From Breoghania sp. L-A4 (GTDB lineage Bacteria; Pseudomonadota; Alphaproteobacteria; Rhizobiales; Stappiaceae), in contig NZ_CP031841.1 of assembly GCF_003432385.1 (NCBI RefSeq), forward strand, positions 1,178,001 through 1,242,000: a stretch of 64,000 nucleotides of DNA. Reading direction: 5' to 3'. The notes beneath the pieces are model-generated. The model ran no database searches, was not told where the DNA came from, and saw only the letters and a list, made by a program, of their open reading frames with translations. This document shows positions 1 through 8,323 of this stretch, piece by piece. The position numbers were made by a program, and so were the translations under genes. Numbering within the stretch: the first letter of the stretch is position 1; every line of letters begins with the position of its first letter.

Positions 1-1053
1 CCCAAGGGCGTGGTCTATTCGCACCGGTCGAACGTGCTGCACGCCATGGCCGCCGGTCAGCCGGACATGCTCAATCTTTCCTCGCGCGACCGGGTGATGC
101 CGGTCGTGCCGCTGTTCCATGCCAACGGCTGGTCGCTGGCCTTCTCCGCGCCCATGTCGGGGGCCGCGTTGATCATGCCCGGCGCGCGCATGGACGGGGA
201 GGCGATCTGGGAGCTGCTGGACAGCGAAAAGGTTTCCTGCACCGCCGCCGTTCCCACCATCTGGTTGATGCTGCTGCAGTATCTGGAACAGAGCGGCAAG
301 AAGCTGCCCTATCTCGACCGGGTGGTGATCGGCGGCTCGGCGTGTCCGCGCGCCATGCTGGTGAAGTTCGAGAACGTCTACGACGTCAGGGTCATGCACG
401 CCTGGGGCATGACCGAAATGAGCCCGCTCGGCTCGGTCTGTTCACTGAAGCCGGAATACGATGCGCTGGAGGGCGATGCGCGGCTGGATATCCAGCAGAA
501 ACAGGGCCATCCGCCATTTCTCGTGGAAATGAAGATCACCGATGACGCCGGCAAGGAGCTGCCGTGGGACGGCAAGACCTTCGGGCGGCTCAAGGTGCGC
601 GGCCCGGCGGTGACGAAATCGTATTTCAAGGGTGAGGGTGGCGAGGTGCTGGACGACGACGGTTTCTTCGACACCGGCGACGTCGCGCACATCGACGCCT
701 ACGGCTACATGCAGATCACCGATCGCGCCAAGGACGTGATCAAGTCCGGCGGCGAGTGGATCTCCACCATCGATCTGGAGAATCTGGCCGTCGGCCATCC
801 CGATGTCGCGGAGGCCGCGGTGATCGGTGTGGCGCATCCAAAGTGGGACGAGCGGCCGCTGCTGGTGGTCGTGCCGCGTGAAGGCTCCGAGCCGACGCGC
901 GAGGACCTTCTGGCCTTCATGAAGGGCAAGATCGCGAACTGGTGGATGCCCGACGACGTGATCTTCGTCGAGGAAATTCCGCATACCGCCACCGGCAAGA
1001 TCCAGAAGACGCGCCTGCGCGAGCAGTTTGCGGACTACACGCTGCCCGTTTGA
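1..1053 (+). CDS. Acyl-CoA synthetase (AMP-binding family), 3' part
   Basis: Partial gene: the window opens in frame at the codons Pro-Lys-Gly that end the ATP-binding P-loop-like motif of adenylate-forming enzymes, so roughly the first third of the protein lies outside. The visible 350 residues carry the family motifs in order: [11 protein letters not shown] near residue 131, DGFFDTGD near 220, [14 protein letters not shown] near 240, and the C-terminal HTATGKIQK with the conserved catalytic lysine near 333. The family activates a carboxylic acid to acyl-AMP and then to acyl-CoA. The HPKWDERPL stretch is usual in medium/long-chain fatty-acid and methylmercaptopropionate (DmdB-like) ligases, so the substrate is probably a fatty or related acid, but I cannot fix the chain length. 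The first base of the window is already coding. Confidence 0.93.
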   Translation, partial: PKGVVYSHRSNVLHAMAAGQPDMLNLSSRDRVMPVVPLFHANGWSLAFSAPMSGAALIMPGARMDGEAIWELLDSEKVSCTAAVPTIWLMLLQYLEQSGKKLPYLDRVVIGGSACPRAMLVKFENVYDVRVMHAWGMTEMSPLGSVCSLKPEYDALEGDARLDIQQKQGHPPFLVEMKITDDAGKELPWDGKTFGRLKVRGPAVTKSYFKGEGGEVLDDDGFFDTGDVAHIDAYGYMQITDRAKDVIKSGGEWISTIDLENLAVGHPDVAEAAVIGVAHPKWDERPLLVVVPREGSEPTREDLLAFMKGKIANWWMPDDVIFVEEIPHTATGKIQKTRLREQFADYTLPV

Positions 1054-1105
1054 CGCGCCGGCGTAAATCCCATTCCCGGCTGTTCACGCGGGGCTTTCGC
1101 ATGAT

Positions 1106-2065
1106 ATGGCAGGCGATGAAGAGGTCGCCGGACCACCATTGCGCCCGGCCCGGTCTTTCGAGCCGCTGACACCAGTGTGGATCGCCATGCACAAGCGCCT
1201 GCCCATCCGGCGGTCTTTCGCCGCGCAGACGAGCCGCTGGACCGGCGTCGTCAGCGTGCCGGTGCTGCTTATCGGCGGCTTGCTGCATCGCATGGAGTTC
1301 CTTGACACGCCGACGCTTTACACGGTGCTTGCGGCCGGTTTCGTTTTGGCGCTGGTCGCGGTGCTGACAGGTGTCGGCGCTCTGAGCATGATTTGGCAAA
1401 ACGGCGGTCTGGGGACGTCCGAGGCGCTGCGCGGGATCATCTACGGCGGCATTGCCCTGACTCCGGCGCTGCTCGCGACCTACGCGGTCGTCCAGTATCC
1501 GCGCCTCAATGACGTATCCACCGACGTCGCGGATCCGCCGCGTCTGCTGCGGCCGATCGATGCATCGGGTGGGAACGCGCCCGCGGACGATGCCGGACGC
1601 AAGGCCGGGTTCGAACTGCAGCGTGCCGCCTATCCGGACATCGTGCCGCGGCGGTTTCCCATCGGCACGGCGGAGCTTGACGCCGCCGTGCGTCAGGTGT
1701 TGGCGGATCGGGGCTGGACCATCGTGCGCGATTTGAAACCCGCGATGAACGACGATTCGGCGCAGATGTGGATCGAGGCGCGCACGCTGTTCGTTGGTTT
1801 CGTCGACGACATGACCATCCGAATCCGCCCCGACCGCATTGGCAGCCGGCTCGATCTGCGCTCCGCGTCGCGATACGGCGTGCATGATCTGGGCGCCAAC
1901 GCGCGGCGCATCCGATCGTTTCTGGAAAGCCTCGATACCGTGTTGACCGAAGCCTACGGAACGCTGGAGCCGCCCGAGGAAGACGCCGCGCCTGACGATA
2001 CAGAGGCGCCGGACGAGCCGGGCGTTCCAATGCCGGCGGCAAAGCCGAACGCCGTCAGCGGGTAG
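1106..2065 (+). CDS. DUF1499 family membrane protein
   Basis: 319 residues if the first ATG is used; a second in-frame ATG at 1187 (protein starting MHKRLPIRRSF) is as plausible because neither has a clear ribosome binding site. Three hydrophobic segments lie at about 45-60, 70-97 and 112-133, followed by a soluble C-terminal domain (about 175-290) with the DUF1499 pattern: a region ending in DDMTIRIRP, then RSASRYGVHDLG and NARRIRSFL. The C-terminal tail is acidic and proline-rich. DUF1499 proteins have no established biochemical role. It follows the acyl-CoA synthetase by 52 nt on the same strand and is convergent with the MBL hydrolase, whose end is 9 nt away. Function unknown. Confidence 0.85.
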   Translation: MAGDEEVAGPPLRPARSFEPLTPVWIAMHKRLPIRRSFAAQTSRWTGVVSVPVLLIGGLLHRMEFLDTPTLYTVLAAGFVLALVAVLTGVGALSMIWQNGGLGTSEALRGIIYGGIALTPALLATYAVVQYPRLNDVSTDVADPPRLLRPIDASGGNAPADDAGRKAGFELQRAAYPDIVPRRFPIGTAELDAAVRQVLADRGWTIVRDLKPAMNDDSAQMWIEARTLFVGFVDDMTIRIRPDRIGSRLDLRSASRYGVHDLGANARRIRSFLESLDTVLTEAYGTLEPPEEDAAPDDTEAPDEPGVPMPAAKPNAVSG

Positions 2066-2074
2066 GGGCCGCGT

Positions 2075-3037
2075 TCACGCCAGCCGGTAACGGCTGGCAA
2101 GTTCCGGTGGTCCCTCGCAGCCAACCAGTCCGCGTGCGACCAAGTCCTCCACGTGGGCGAAGAGAGACAGGCTGGCGGCCGGATGCAGCGCCTGCGGGAC
2201 GTCGCGGTAGACCGTGGCCACCATGGCGGCGATCGTCTCGTCGCCGGCCGCCAGGCGGTCGAGCACCGATTTCTCGCGACCCTGCCGATGCGCCTTGAGC
2301 GCCTGCAGATAGGTCTGGGGATCCTCGACGGGTCCACCGTGTCCGGGCAGGTAGCGACGCTCGTCGCGCCCGATCAGCATCTCCAGCGATGCCATGTAAT
2401 CGGCCATCGACCCGTCGGGCGGGGCGACGATGGATGTTGACCAGGCCATCACGTGGTCGCCGGAAAACAGCAGGTTTTCCTCGCCAAGCGCAAAAGCGAG
2501 ATGATTGGCGGTGTGGCCGGGCGTGGCGACGGCTTCCAGTGTCCAGCCGTCGCCCCTGAGCGTGGCGCCATGGCCGAGTTCCTGATCGGGCTGGTGTTCG
2601 GTGTCGCCGCTCGCGTCCAGTACATTGACCTCTCCCGACGACAGCAGCCGCGCGGCGCGATGCGGTCCGGCGCCCACGATCGGCGCGCCGGTGAGCCGCT
2701 GCAGGAGGCGTGCGCCGGGAGAATGGTCGCGATGGGTGTGGGTGACGACGATGTGGCTGATCGGGGCGGTGCCCGCGGCGCGCAGAATCGCCTCCACATG
2801 AGTGGCGTCGTCGGGACCCGGATCGATGACCGCCAGCGTCTTGTCGCCAACCAGATAGCTGTTGGTGCCGTGGAAGGTGAAGGGCCCGGCGTTGGGCGCG
2901 GTCAGCCGGCGCACCAGCGGCGTCAGGCGCACGGCGTCGCCATGGTGCGGCTCGAAGCTCCGGTCGTGAACGAGGGGTTGTGCCAAATCCGTGTCCTTCG
3001 GTGCGCGCGGTTGCCGACGATGTGGTTGCTTGCTCAT
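2075..3037 (-). CDS. MBL-fold metallo-hydrolase
   Basis: 320 residues from the ATG at 3037 (MSKQPHRRQP); a longer frame upstream adds 17 unlikely residues. The metal-binding signature THTHRDH is intact, with further ligand motifs PGHTANH, SGDHVM and LPGHGGP in the expected order, so both metal sites of the metallo-beta-lactamase fold look complete. The NSYLVGD and DPGPDD segments near the N-terminus and a C-terminal winged-helix-like tail resemble the LACTB2/hydroxyacylglutathione-hydrolase-like branch rather than true beta-lactamases. It is cytosolic (no signal peptide). Substrate cannot be predicted; thioester or nucleic-acid phosphodiester hydrolysis are both known in this branch. Confidence 0.88.
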   Translation of the reverse strand: MSKQPHRRQPRAPKDTDLAQPLVHDRSFEPHHGDAVRLTPLVRRLTAPNAGPFTFHGTNSYLVGDKTLAVIDPGPDDATHVEAILRAAGTAPISHIVVTHTHRDHSPGARLLQRLTGAPIVGAGPHRAARLLSSGEVNVLDASGDTEHQPDQELGHGATLRGDGWTLEAVATPGHTANHLAFALGEENLLFSGDHVMAWSTSIVAPPDGSMADYMASLEMLIGRDERRYLPGHGGPVEDPQTYLQALKAHRQGREKSVLDRLAAGDETIAAMVATVYRDVPQALHPAASLSLFAHVEDLVARGLVGCEGPPELASRYRLA

Positions 3038-3130
3038 CGCGTGGCAAGTATACCGACTGCGACGTTTTCGCCATCCGCCGTGCGCCACGCTGCATGCCGC
3101 AGCTTTCGCGACAGAATAACGGAGAAACTG

Positions 3131-3748
3131 ATGAGTGCTCTTACGCTTCCCGGCCGCACCCTGGCTGACGCCCTCTGGCCCCGGACATCGGCTTCGCAGA
3201 CATCGGCTCAGCAGGCTGTGCGCTTCGTGGTGCTGGCGCTGGTCGGCTCGGTGCTGATGACCGTGGCCTCGAAAATCCAGGTGCCGTTCTTTCCCGTGCC
3301 GATGAACCTGGGCACCTTCGCCGTGATGGCGATTTCCGCCGCCTATGGTTCACGCCTTGCGGTCGCGACCATGCTCGTCTTTCTCGCCGAGGGCGCGCTG
3401 GGCCTGCCGGTCTTCGTCGGAACGCCGGAGAAGGGAATCGGCCTCGCTTACATGTTGGGCGGCACGGGCGGTTATCTCGCCGGCTACGTCGTCGCGGCGT
3501 TCATCGTCGGCTATGTCGCCGAGCGAGTGGGTCCGACGTCTGTCCTCAAGCTTGGCGCGGCGATGCTGGTTGCCGATGCCGTTCTCTTCGCGCTGGGCAT
3601 CGCCTGGCTCGGAATGCTGTTCGGTTGGGACAAGCCGATTCTCGAGTGGGGCCTGTATCCCTTCATCTATGGCGATCTGGCCAAGATTGCCCTGGCCGCC
3701 TGCGGCGTGCCCGCCGTCTGGGCGCTGATCAGCCGCATCAAGGGCTGA
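3131..3748 (+). CDS. bioY: Biotin transporter BioY (S component)
   Basis: 205 residues, normal length for BioY, starting at the ATG at 3131 behind a GGAG ribosome binding site; in-frame codons upstream belong to a shadow frame. Six hydrophobic segments and the family's signature are visible: KIQVPFFPVPMNLGTFAV near 60-75, then EGALGLPVF and a GGTGGYLAGY motif. BioY is the biotin-binding membrane S component of ECF-type vitamin importers; no bioM/bioN energising genes are adjacent, so it would act alone, as reported for solitary BioY proteins, or use a remote ECF module. No BioR box of the TTATNNATAA type was seen in the 93 nt upstream. A strong hairpin follows the gene. Confidence 0.95.
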   Translation: MSALTLPGRTLADALWPRTSASQTSAQQAVRFVVLALVGSVLMTVASKIQVPFFPVPMNLGTFAVMAISAAYGSRLAVATMLVFLAEGALGLPVFVGTPEKGIGLAYMLGGTGGYLAGYVVAAFIVGYVAERVGPTSVLKLGAAMLVADAVLFALGIAWLGMLFGWDKPILEWGLYPFIYGDLAKIALAACGVPAVWALISRIKG

Positions 3749-3777
3749 TATCCCGCCGAAGCGGAACAAATCGATTG

Positions 3778-3804
3778 AACGGCCGCGCCTCGTGCGCGGC
3801 CGTT
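3778..3804 (+). terminator. Rho-independent terminator after bioY
   Basis: Perfect 11-bp stem (arms 3778-3788 and 3794-3804, AACGGCCGCGC and its complement) with a 5-nt loop, followed by a T-rich stretch TTTGCGTTT (counting the arm end). It lies 30 nt after the bioY stop and separates bioY from the metal transporter operon. Confidence 0.8.
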
Positions 3805-3906
3805 TGCGTTTGGGCACCGCGAACGGCCGCCGGGCGGTTCCGGAAGCCGCGGCGGCGGGTCTCTGTGACGATCCAATCGCTCCAAGCCGCGAATGTTTCT
3901 TGCAAT

Positions 3907-3921
3907 TGCGAATTATTCGCA
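3907..3921. promoter_or_regulatory. Fur/Mur-like operator upstream of the metal ABC operon
   Basis: TGCGAATTATTCGCA is a perfect 7-1-7 palindrome ending 76 nt before the start codon of the binding-protein gene, and overlaps a second small palindrome (GCAATTGC, 3902-3909). Alphaproteobacterial Fur/Mur proteins bind palindromes of the general form TGC-AAT-N-ATT-GCA, and manganese importers of the Sit type are classic Mur targets in this group. The placement and symmetry fit repression by a manganese- or iron-loaded Fur-family protein. Zur sites in the group look different, which argues for manganese over zinc. Confidence 0.65.
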
Positions 3922-3997
3922 TTAAACGTTGGCGTGTCCGGTTGCGGCGCACGGTGCAATGCCGTCTTCGGCCGCTCGTTTGAACAGGAGATACGTA

Positions 3998-5008
3998 ATG
4001 TTGGTTTCGCGGCTGGCTCACTTGTTTTCACGTCTGCTGTCGGGCGTCGGAAAACTGCCCGTCCTCGGGCTGGCCGTTCTTCTATCCGCATCCGCCCCCG
4101 GATTGTCGGCGCATGCGGCCGGAAAGCCGCTCAACATCGTCACCACCGTCGGCATGATCGGCGACGCCATCCAGCGGATCGCCGGTGAGCACGCAACGGT
4201 GGAGGCGCTGATCGGCTCCGGTGTCGACCCGCACGGCTATCGCCAGACGCGGTCGGATGTGGTGAAGCTCGGGCGCGCCGACGTGATCTTCTACAACGGT
4301 CTGTATCTGGAAGCGCAGCTGGAAGACCTTCTGCTCAAGCTGGCGACCCGCAAGCCGGTGATCGCGCTGGGTGAACGGCTGCCGCGCAAGGAACTGCTGG
4401 CGCATCTGGAGTATTCCGAACGCTTCGACCCGCACATCTGGATGGATGTCGATCTGTGGAGCAGGGTTGTGGCCGAGGCCCGCGACGCGATGATCGAGAT
4501 CGATCCCGCCAACCGCGCCGACTATGAAGCCAACGCGAAAGCCTACCGCGCCGAGATGGCTGAGCTGTCGGACTATATCCGCGCCATCTCCGCCACCGTT
4601 CCCGAGGAGGAACGGATCGTCGTGACGGCGCATGACGCCTTCAGCTATTTCGGCCGCGCCTATGGCTTCAAGGTTGTCGGCATTCAGGGCATTTCCACCC
4701 AGAGCGAGGCGGGCCTGCGGCGCATCGAAACGATTGTCGATCTGATTGTCGCCCGCAATGTGAAGGCGGTCTTTGTGGAGTCCTCCGTCTCCGAACGCAA
4801 TGTGCGCGCCCTGGTCGAAGGAGCCCAGGCGCGCGGTCACACGGTCGTGGTCGGCGGGCAGCTGTTCTCCGACGCCATGGGGCAGCCCGGCTCCTACGAG
4901 GGCACCTACCTCGGCATGCTCGACCACAACGCCACGCTGATCGTCCGTTCGCTCGGCGGCACCGCGCCGCTCGCGGGCCGGTTGGGCCGGCTTGGCGCGG
5001 GCAGTTGA
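3998..5008 (+). CDS. Metal (Mn/Zn) ABC transporter substrate-binding protein
   Basis: 336 residues from the ATG at 3998, preceded by CAGGAG; an N-terminal signal peptide (hydrophobic 20-35, cleavage near SAHAAG) exports it to the periplasm. It belongs to the cluster A-I/ZnuA-TroA-PsaA family: ligand candidates are H79 (DPHGY), H146 (DPHIW), H212 (AHDAFSYF) and D309 (GMLDHN). The His-His-His-Asp set matches TroA (Mn or Zn) rather than the Glu-containing PsaA type, and the long His-rich loop of ZnuA is missing. With two permeases downstream and a Fur/Mur-like operator upstream, a Sit/Tro-type manganese importer is the best reading; zinc cannot be excluded. First gene of a four-gene operon. Confidence 0.92.
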   Translation: MLVSRLAHLFSRLLSGVGKLPVLGLAVLLSASAPGLSAHAAGKPLNIVTTVGMIGDAIQRIAGEHATVEALIGSGVDPHGYRQTRSDVVKLGRADVIFYNGLYLEAQLEDLLLKLATRKPVIALGERLPRKELLAHLEYSERFDPHIWMDVDLWSRVVAEARDAMIEIDPANRADYEANAKAYRAEMAELSDYIRAISATVPEEERIVVTAHDAFSYFGRAYGFKVVGIQGISTQSEAGLRRIETIVDLIVARNVKAVFVESSVSERNVRALVEGAQARGHTVVVGGQLFSDAMGQPGSYEGTYLGMLDHNATLIVRSLGGTAPLAGRLGRLGAGS

Positions 5009-5071
5009 TCGTGTCGAGATCCGCGCGCCGATGTCCGCCGCCCGCAACACTTCCGTGTCTGGATACCGCTC

Positions 5072-5884
5072 ATGAATGAAGCCCTGCATGTCGTTGCCGA
5101 CCACGGTCAGCGTGTCGCGCAACTCGACCCGGCGAGTCCGCTTGCGGTCAGTGGCCTGACGGTTGCCTATCACCGCAAGCCGGTGCTGTGGAACGTGTCG
5201 TTCACGGCCACCGACGGCAAGCTGATCGCGATTGTCGGCCCCAACGGCGCGGGAAAGTCGACGTTCCTCAAGGCGGCGTTGGGACTGATTCCGCGTCTTG
5301 CCGGTGAAGTTGCCGTCTTTGGCGAGTCGGTTTCCCGCCAGCGGCGGCTGATCGGCTATGTGCCGCAGCGCTCCTCCGTCGACTGGGATTTTCCCGCGAC
5401 CGCACTCGATGTGGTTACCATGGGCCTTTATGGCGAGATCGGCTGGTTCCGCTGGCCGGGCCGCCGGCATCGCGACCGCGCGCGTGGCTATCTCGATCAG
5501 GTCGGCATGGCGGATTTCGCGGACCGGCAGATCGGCCAGCTCTCCGGCGGTCAGCAGCAGCGGGTCTTTCTCTCGCGCGCGCTGGCGCAGGGCGCCTCGA
5601 TCTACCTGATGGACGAGCCCTTCGCCGGCGTCGACGCGGCCACCGAGCGCGCCATCGTCGACGTGATGCGGCTTCTGATCGACGCGGGAAAGACGGTTCT
5701 CGTGGTGCATCACGATCTGGAAACCGTGCCGCTCTATTTCGACGAGGTGCTCATTCTCAACGGGCAGGCCATCGCGTCAGGCCCGGTGGCCGACGTCTTT
5801 ACGGCCGAGAACCTGCAGAAAGCCTACGGCGGACGCCTAGCGGGCAGCCAGCTTCTGGCGCTTGAGGAGGCGTCGCTGCGTTAA
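5072..5884 (+). CDS. Metal ABC transporter ATP-binding protein
   Basis: 270 residues. Walker A GPNGAGKST at 56-64, the Q-loop YVPQRSSVDWDFP near 97 (typical of the manganese/zinc/iron branch), ABC signature LSGGQQQR at 157-164, Walker B IYLMDEPF at 177-184 and the switch histidine in VVHHDLE are all present, so the ATPase should be functional. It sits 63 nt after the binding protein and 17 nt before the first permease, and energises the two membrane proteins that follow. The N-terminal 25 residues before the nucleotide-binding domain are an extension without recognisable motif. Confidence 0.95.
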   Translation: MNEALHVVADHGQRVAQLDPASPLAVSGLTVAYHRKPVLWNVSFTATDGKLIAIVGPNGAGKSTFLKAALGLIPRLAGEVAVFGESVSRQRRLIGYVPQRSSVDWDFPATALDVVTMGLYGEIGWFRWPGRRHRDRARGYLDQVGMADFADRQIGQLSGGQQQRVFLSRALAQGASIYLMDEPFAGVDAATERAIVDVMRLLIDAGKTVLVVHHDLETVPLYFDEVLILNGQAIASGPVADVFTAENLQKAYGGRLAGSQLLALEEASLR

Positions 5885-5901
5885 GCGGCGACGGTCCAGC
5901 C

Positions 5902-7146
5902 ATGCCCGCCATCCTGCAAGCACTTTTTCTGTCCGCCGGTTACAACACGACGCTCGTCTGCGTTGGCGCGGGGCTTCTGGGCGCCGCCGCCGGCGCCATT
6001 GGCGTGTTCGTTCTGTTGCGCAAGCGTTCGCTGCTGGCGGACGCCATGAGCCATGCGACGCTGCCCGGCGTGGCCATCGGCTTCATGGCCGGTGTCGCGC
6101 TGTTCGGCGACGGCCGGAACTTGCCCCTGATGCTGATGGGCGCCGCAATGAGCGCCGGTCTCGGGGTTCTGGCGGTCGATTGGATCCGCAACAACACGCG
6201 TCTGAGCGAGGACACGGCGATCGGCACCGTGCTGTCGACTTTCTTCGCGCTCGGCATGGTGCTGCTGACGGTCATCCAGGAGATGGACGTCTCCGGCCAG
6301 GCGGGGCTGGAGGGCTTTCTGCTGGGGGCGACGGCCGGCATGCTGAAGGGCGAGGCGCTGATGATCGCCGCCGCGGCGGCCTGCGTGGCACTGGCGGCGC
6401 TGGCCTTCATGAAGCAGTTCAGTCTGGTCTGTTTCGATGCCGACTATGCGCAGGCGCGCGGCTGGTCCGTGCGCCGGATCGATCTGCTCATGCTGGGTCT
6501 GCTGCTCGCCGTCGTCGTCATCGGGCTGAAAACCGTGGGCCTGGTGCTGATCATCGCGCTGGCGATCATTCCGCCTGTCGCGGCGCGCTTCTGGACCGAC
6601 CGGCTGCCCGCGATGGTGGCGATCTCATCCGGTATCGGCGCGGCGGGCAGCTATGTGGGGGCCGCGATCTCATCAATCGCGCCGAACCTGCCCACAGGCG
6701 GCGTCATCGTCCTGGTGCTGTTTTTCCTGTTCCTCGTCTCAATGCTGGTTTCTCCCGTCTACGGATTGGTCGCCGCAATTCTGCGTCATCGCCGCTTTCA
6801 GCGCGTGGTGCACGAGCGTCAGGGGCTGCTGGCGCTTGCGCGCGGCGAGCCGGTGTTCGATCCGCTGACCATTCGCGTTCTGGGCCGGCGCGGCTTTCTG
6901 CGCGGCGACGGCAGCCCGACGCCGGAAGGCTTGTCCGCCGGCGGCCGCATGAGCCGCGATCAGGCGCTGTGGAACCGGTACCGGGAGGACTATCCCGAAG
7001 ACGCGCACGCGCTTGCGGACTGGTCGCTGAAGCCCATTGACGACGTGCTGCCGCGCGATCTCGTCAGCGAGCTGGAACACAAGCTGGCGCCCGCGGCGGC
7101 GGGTGCGCCCGGCCCGCGCGGACCGAGGGGAGGAGCGTTGGCATGA
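5902..7146 (+). CDS. Metal ABC transporter permease with C-terminal cytosolic extension
   Basis: 414 residues. Residues 1-300 are the eight-to-nine-helix ABC-3 permease of the SitC/TroC type, with the conserved LLRKRSLLADAMSHATLPG near 35-55 and ALAIIPPVAARFW near 215. Residues 300-414 form a soluble tail (arginine-rich, with a segment EGLSAGGRMSRDQALWNRY that looks like a winged-helix fold), a feature known in some TroC/SitC proteins. The end overlaps the next permease start by an ATGA junction, indicating translational coupling. Together the two permeases form the membrane channel for the imported metal. Confidence 0.92.
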   Translation: MPAILQALFLSAGYNTTLVCVGAGLLGAAAGAIGVFVLLRKRSLLADAMSHATLPGVAIGFMAGVALFGDGRNLPLMLMGAAMSAGLGVLAVDWIRNNTRLSEDTAIGTVLSTFFALGMVLLTVIQEMDVSGQAGLEGFLLGATAGMLKGEALMIAAAAACVALAALAFMKQFSLVCFDADYAQARGWSVRRIDLLMLGLLLAVVVIGLKTVGLVLIIALAIIPPVAARFWTDRLPAMVAISSGIGAAGSYVGAAISSIAPNLPTGGVIVLVLFFLFLVSMLVSPVYGLVAAILRHRRFQRVVHERQGLLALARGEPVFDPLTIRVLGRRGFLRGDGSPTPEGLSAGGRMSRDQALWNRYREDYPEDAHALADWSLKPIDDVLPRDLVSELEHKLAPAAAGAPGPRGPRGGALA

Positions 7147-8114
7147 CCCTGGACATCTTCCTGCAATACGATCTCCCGTCGATCCTGCTGGGCATGCTGG
7201 CGGCGATCTCCTGCGGCCTTCTGGGCAACTATCTGGTGCTGCGCCGGCAGAGCCTTATGGGCGACGCCATAAGCCACGTGGTGCTGCCGGGCATTGTGGT
7301 GGGGTTTCTGCTCTCCGGGACCACGGCAACCTGGCCGATGATGCTCGGCGCCGCCGCCGCGGCCATTGTCTCCGTGGCGCTGATCGAACTGATACGCCGC
7401 ATCGGCAACGTCGAACCGGGCGCGGCCATGGGCGTCGTCTTCACCACCATGTTCGCCGCCGGCGTCGTGCTGCTGGAGCAGAGCAACACCAGCAGCGTTC
7501 ACATCGATGTGGAGCACGCGCTTTACGGCAATCTGGAAAGCGCCATCTGGTTGAGTGGCGAGCGGTGGTCGGATCTGCTTGATCCCGCGAAACTCGCCGA
7601 TATGCCGCCAGCCGTGCAGCGGCTCGCCGTGGTCACGCTGCTGATCATCGCGTTCGTCACGGGGTTCTTCAAGGAACTCAAGATCACCAGCTTCGATCCC
7701 GCCCTTGCCGACAGCCTGGGGTTTTCCTCACGCGGCATCGGGTTCGTGCTTGTCGTGATGACGGCCGTGGCCGCCGTGGCGGCCTTCGATGCGGTCGGTT
7801 CGATCCTCGTCATCGCCATGTTCATCTGCCCGGCCGCCACGGCCCGGCTCTTGACCGACAGTCTGGCGTGGCAATTGTGGATCAGCGCCGCCGTTGCCGC
7901 ATCAAGCGGTGTGCTGGGCTACGTTCTGGCTGCCTTCGGGCCGCTGTGGCTGGGCTATGACGCAAGCGTGTCGGCAGCGGGCATGATCGCGCTTGTCGCG
8001 GGAGCGTTCCAGACCATGGCGATGTTGTTCGCGCCGCGCTACGGGGTGTTGACGCGGCGCCGCGGCATGCTTGCGCAGGAGCAAACCGACGCAGGACCCG
8101 CATCCGACTTCTGA
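7143..8114 (+). CDS. Metal ABC transporter permease (second subunit)
   Basis: 323 residues of the ABC-3 family, paralogous to the preceding permease and without the long cytosolic tail. The conserved segment NYLVLRRQSLMGDAISHVVL appears near residue 30, SNTSSVHIDVEHALYG near 120 (a manganese/zinc permease hallmark), and an AMFICPAATARLL motif near 230. Start codon overlaps the upstream stop (ATGA). Having two different permease genes matches Sit/Tro/Mnt systems rather than the single-permease ZnuB arrangement. Last gene of the operon. Confidence 0.92.
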   Translation: MTLDIFLQYDLPSILLGMLAAISCGLLGNYLVLRRQSLMGDAISHVVLPGIVVGFLLSGTTATWPMMLGAAAAAIVSVALIELIRRIGNVEPGAAMGVVFTTMFAAGVVLLEQSNTSSVHIDVEHALYGNLESAIWLSGERWSDLLDPAKLADMPPAVQRLAVVTLLIIAFVTGFFKELKITSFDPALADSLGFSSRGIGFVLVVMTAVAAVAAFDAVGSILVIAMFICPAATARLLTDSLAWQLWISAAVAASSGVLGYVLAAFGPLWLGYDASVSAAGMIALVAGAFQTMAMLFAPRYGVLTRRRGMLAQEQTDAGPASDF

Positions 8115-8133
8115 CATGTAACGCGAATGTAAC
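8112..8133 (+). promoter_or_regulatory. Possible Pho box-like 11-bp direct repeat
   Basis: Two tandem 11-mers, TGACATGTAAC and GCGAATGTAAC, share an ATGTAAC core with exactly 11-bp spacing. PhoB recognises 7-bp elements repeated every 11 bp, and units ending in AAC are also seen in the much better Pho box before the second pstS in this window. The match to the CTGTCAT consensus is weak and the repeat begins at the stop codon of the permease gene, so this could be chance. If real it would put the LysR gene downstream under phosphate control. Confidence 0.25.
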
Positions 8134-8323
8134 GCTCGTCCGATGGGCCGTGGCTGGCGCGTTCCGCCAACGGAATCGCTCGGCCTCGCGACGGCTGGCG
8201 GATTAATCATGAGCCGCACTGTCAGAAATACGTGACATGCCACACATGACTGTTTACGCTCATGGCAACAACAGAACGACGGCACGCCATCAAATAACCG
8301 TGAACACGGACCAGAATTCGTCA

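Noticed and set aside
4082-5713. 543-residue minus-strand open frame opposite the metal transporter genes
   Set aside because: Antisense shadow: His/Arg/Asp-rich, no motif, and the plus strand carries complete conserved proteins.
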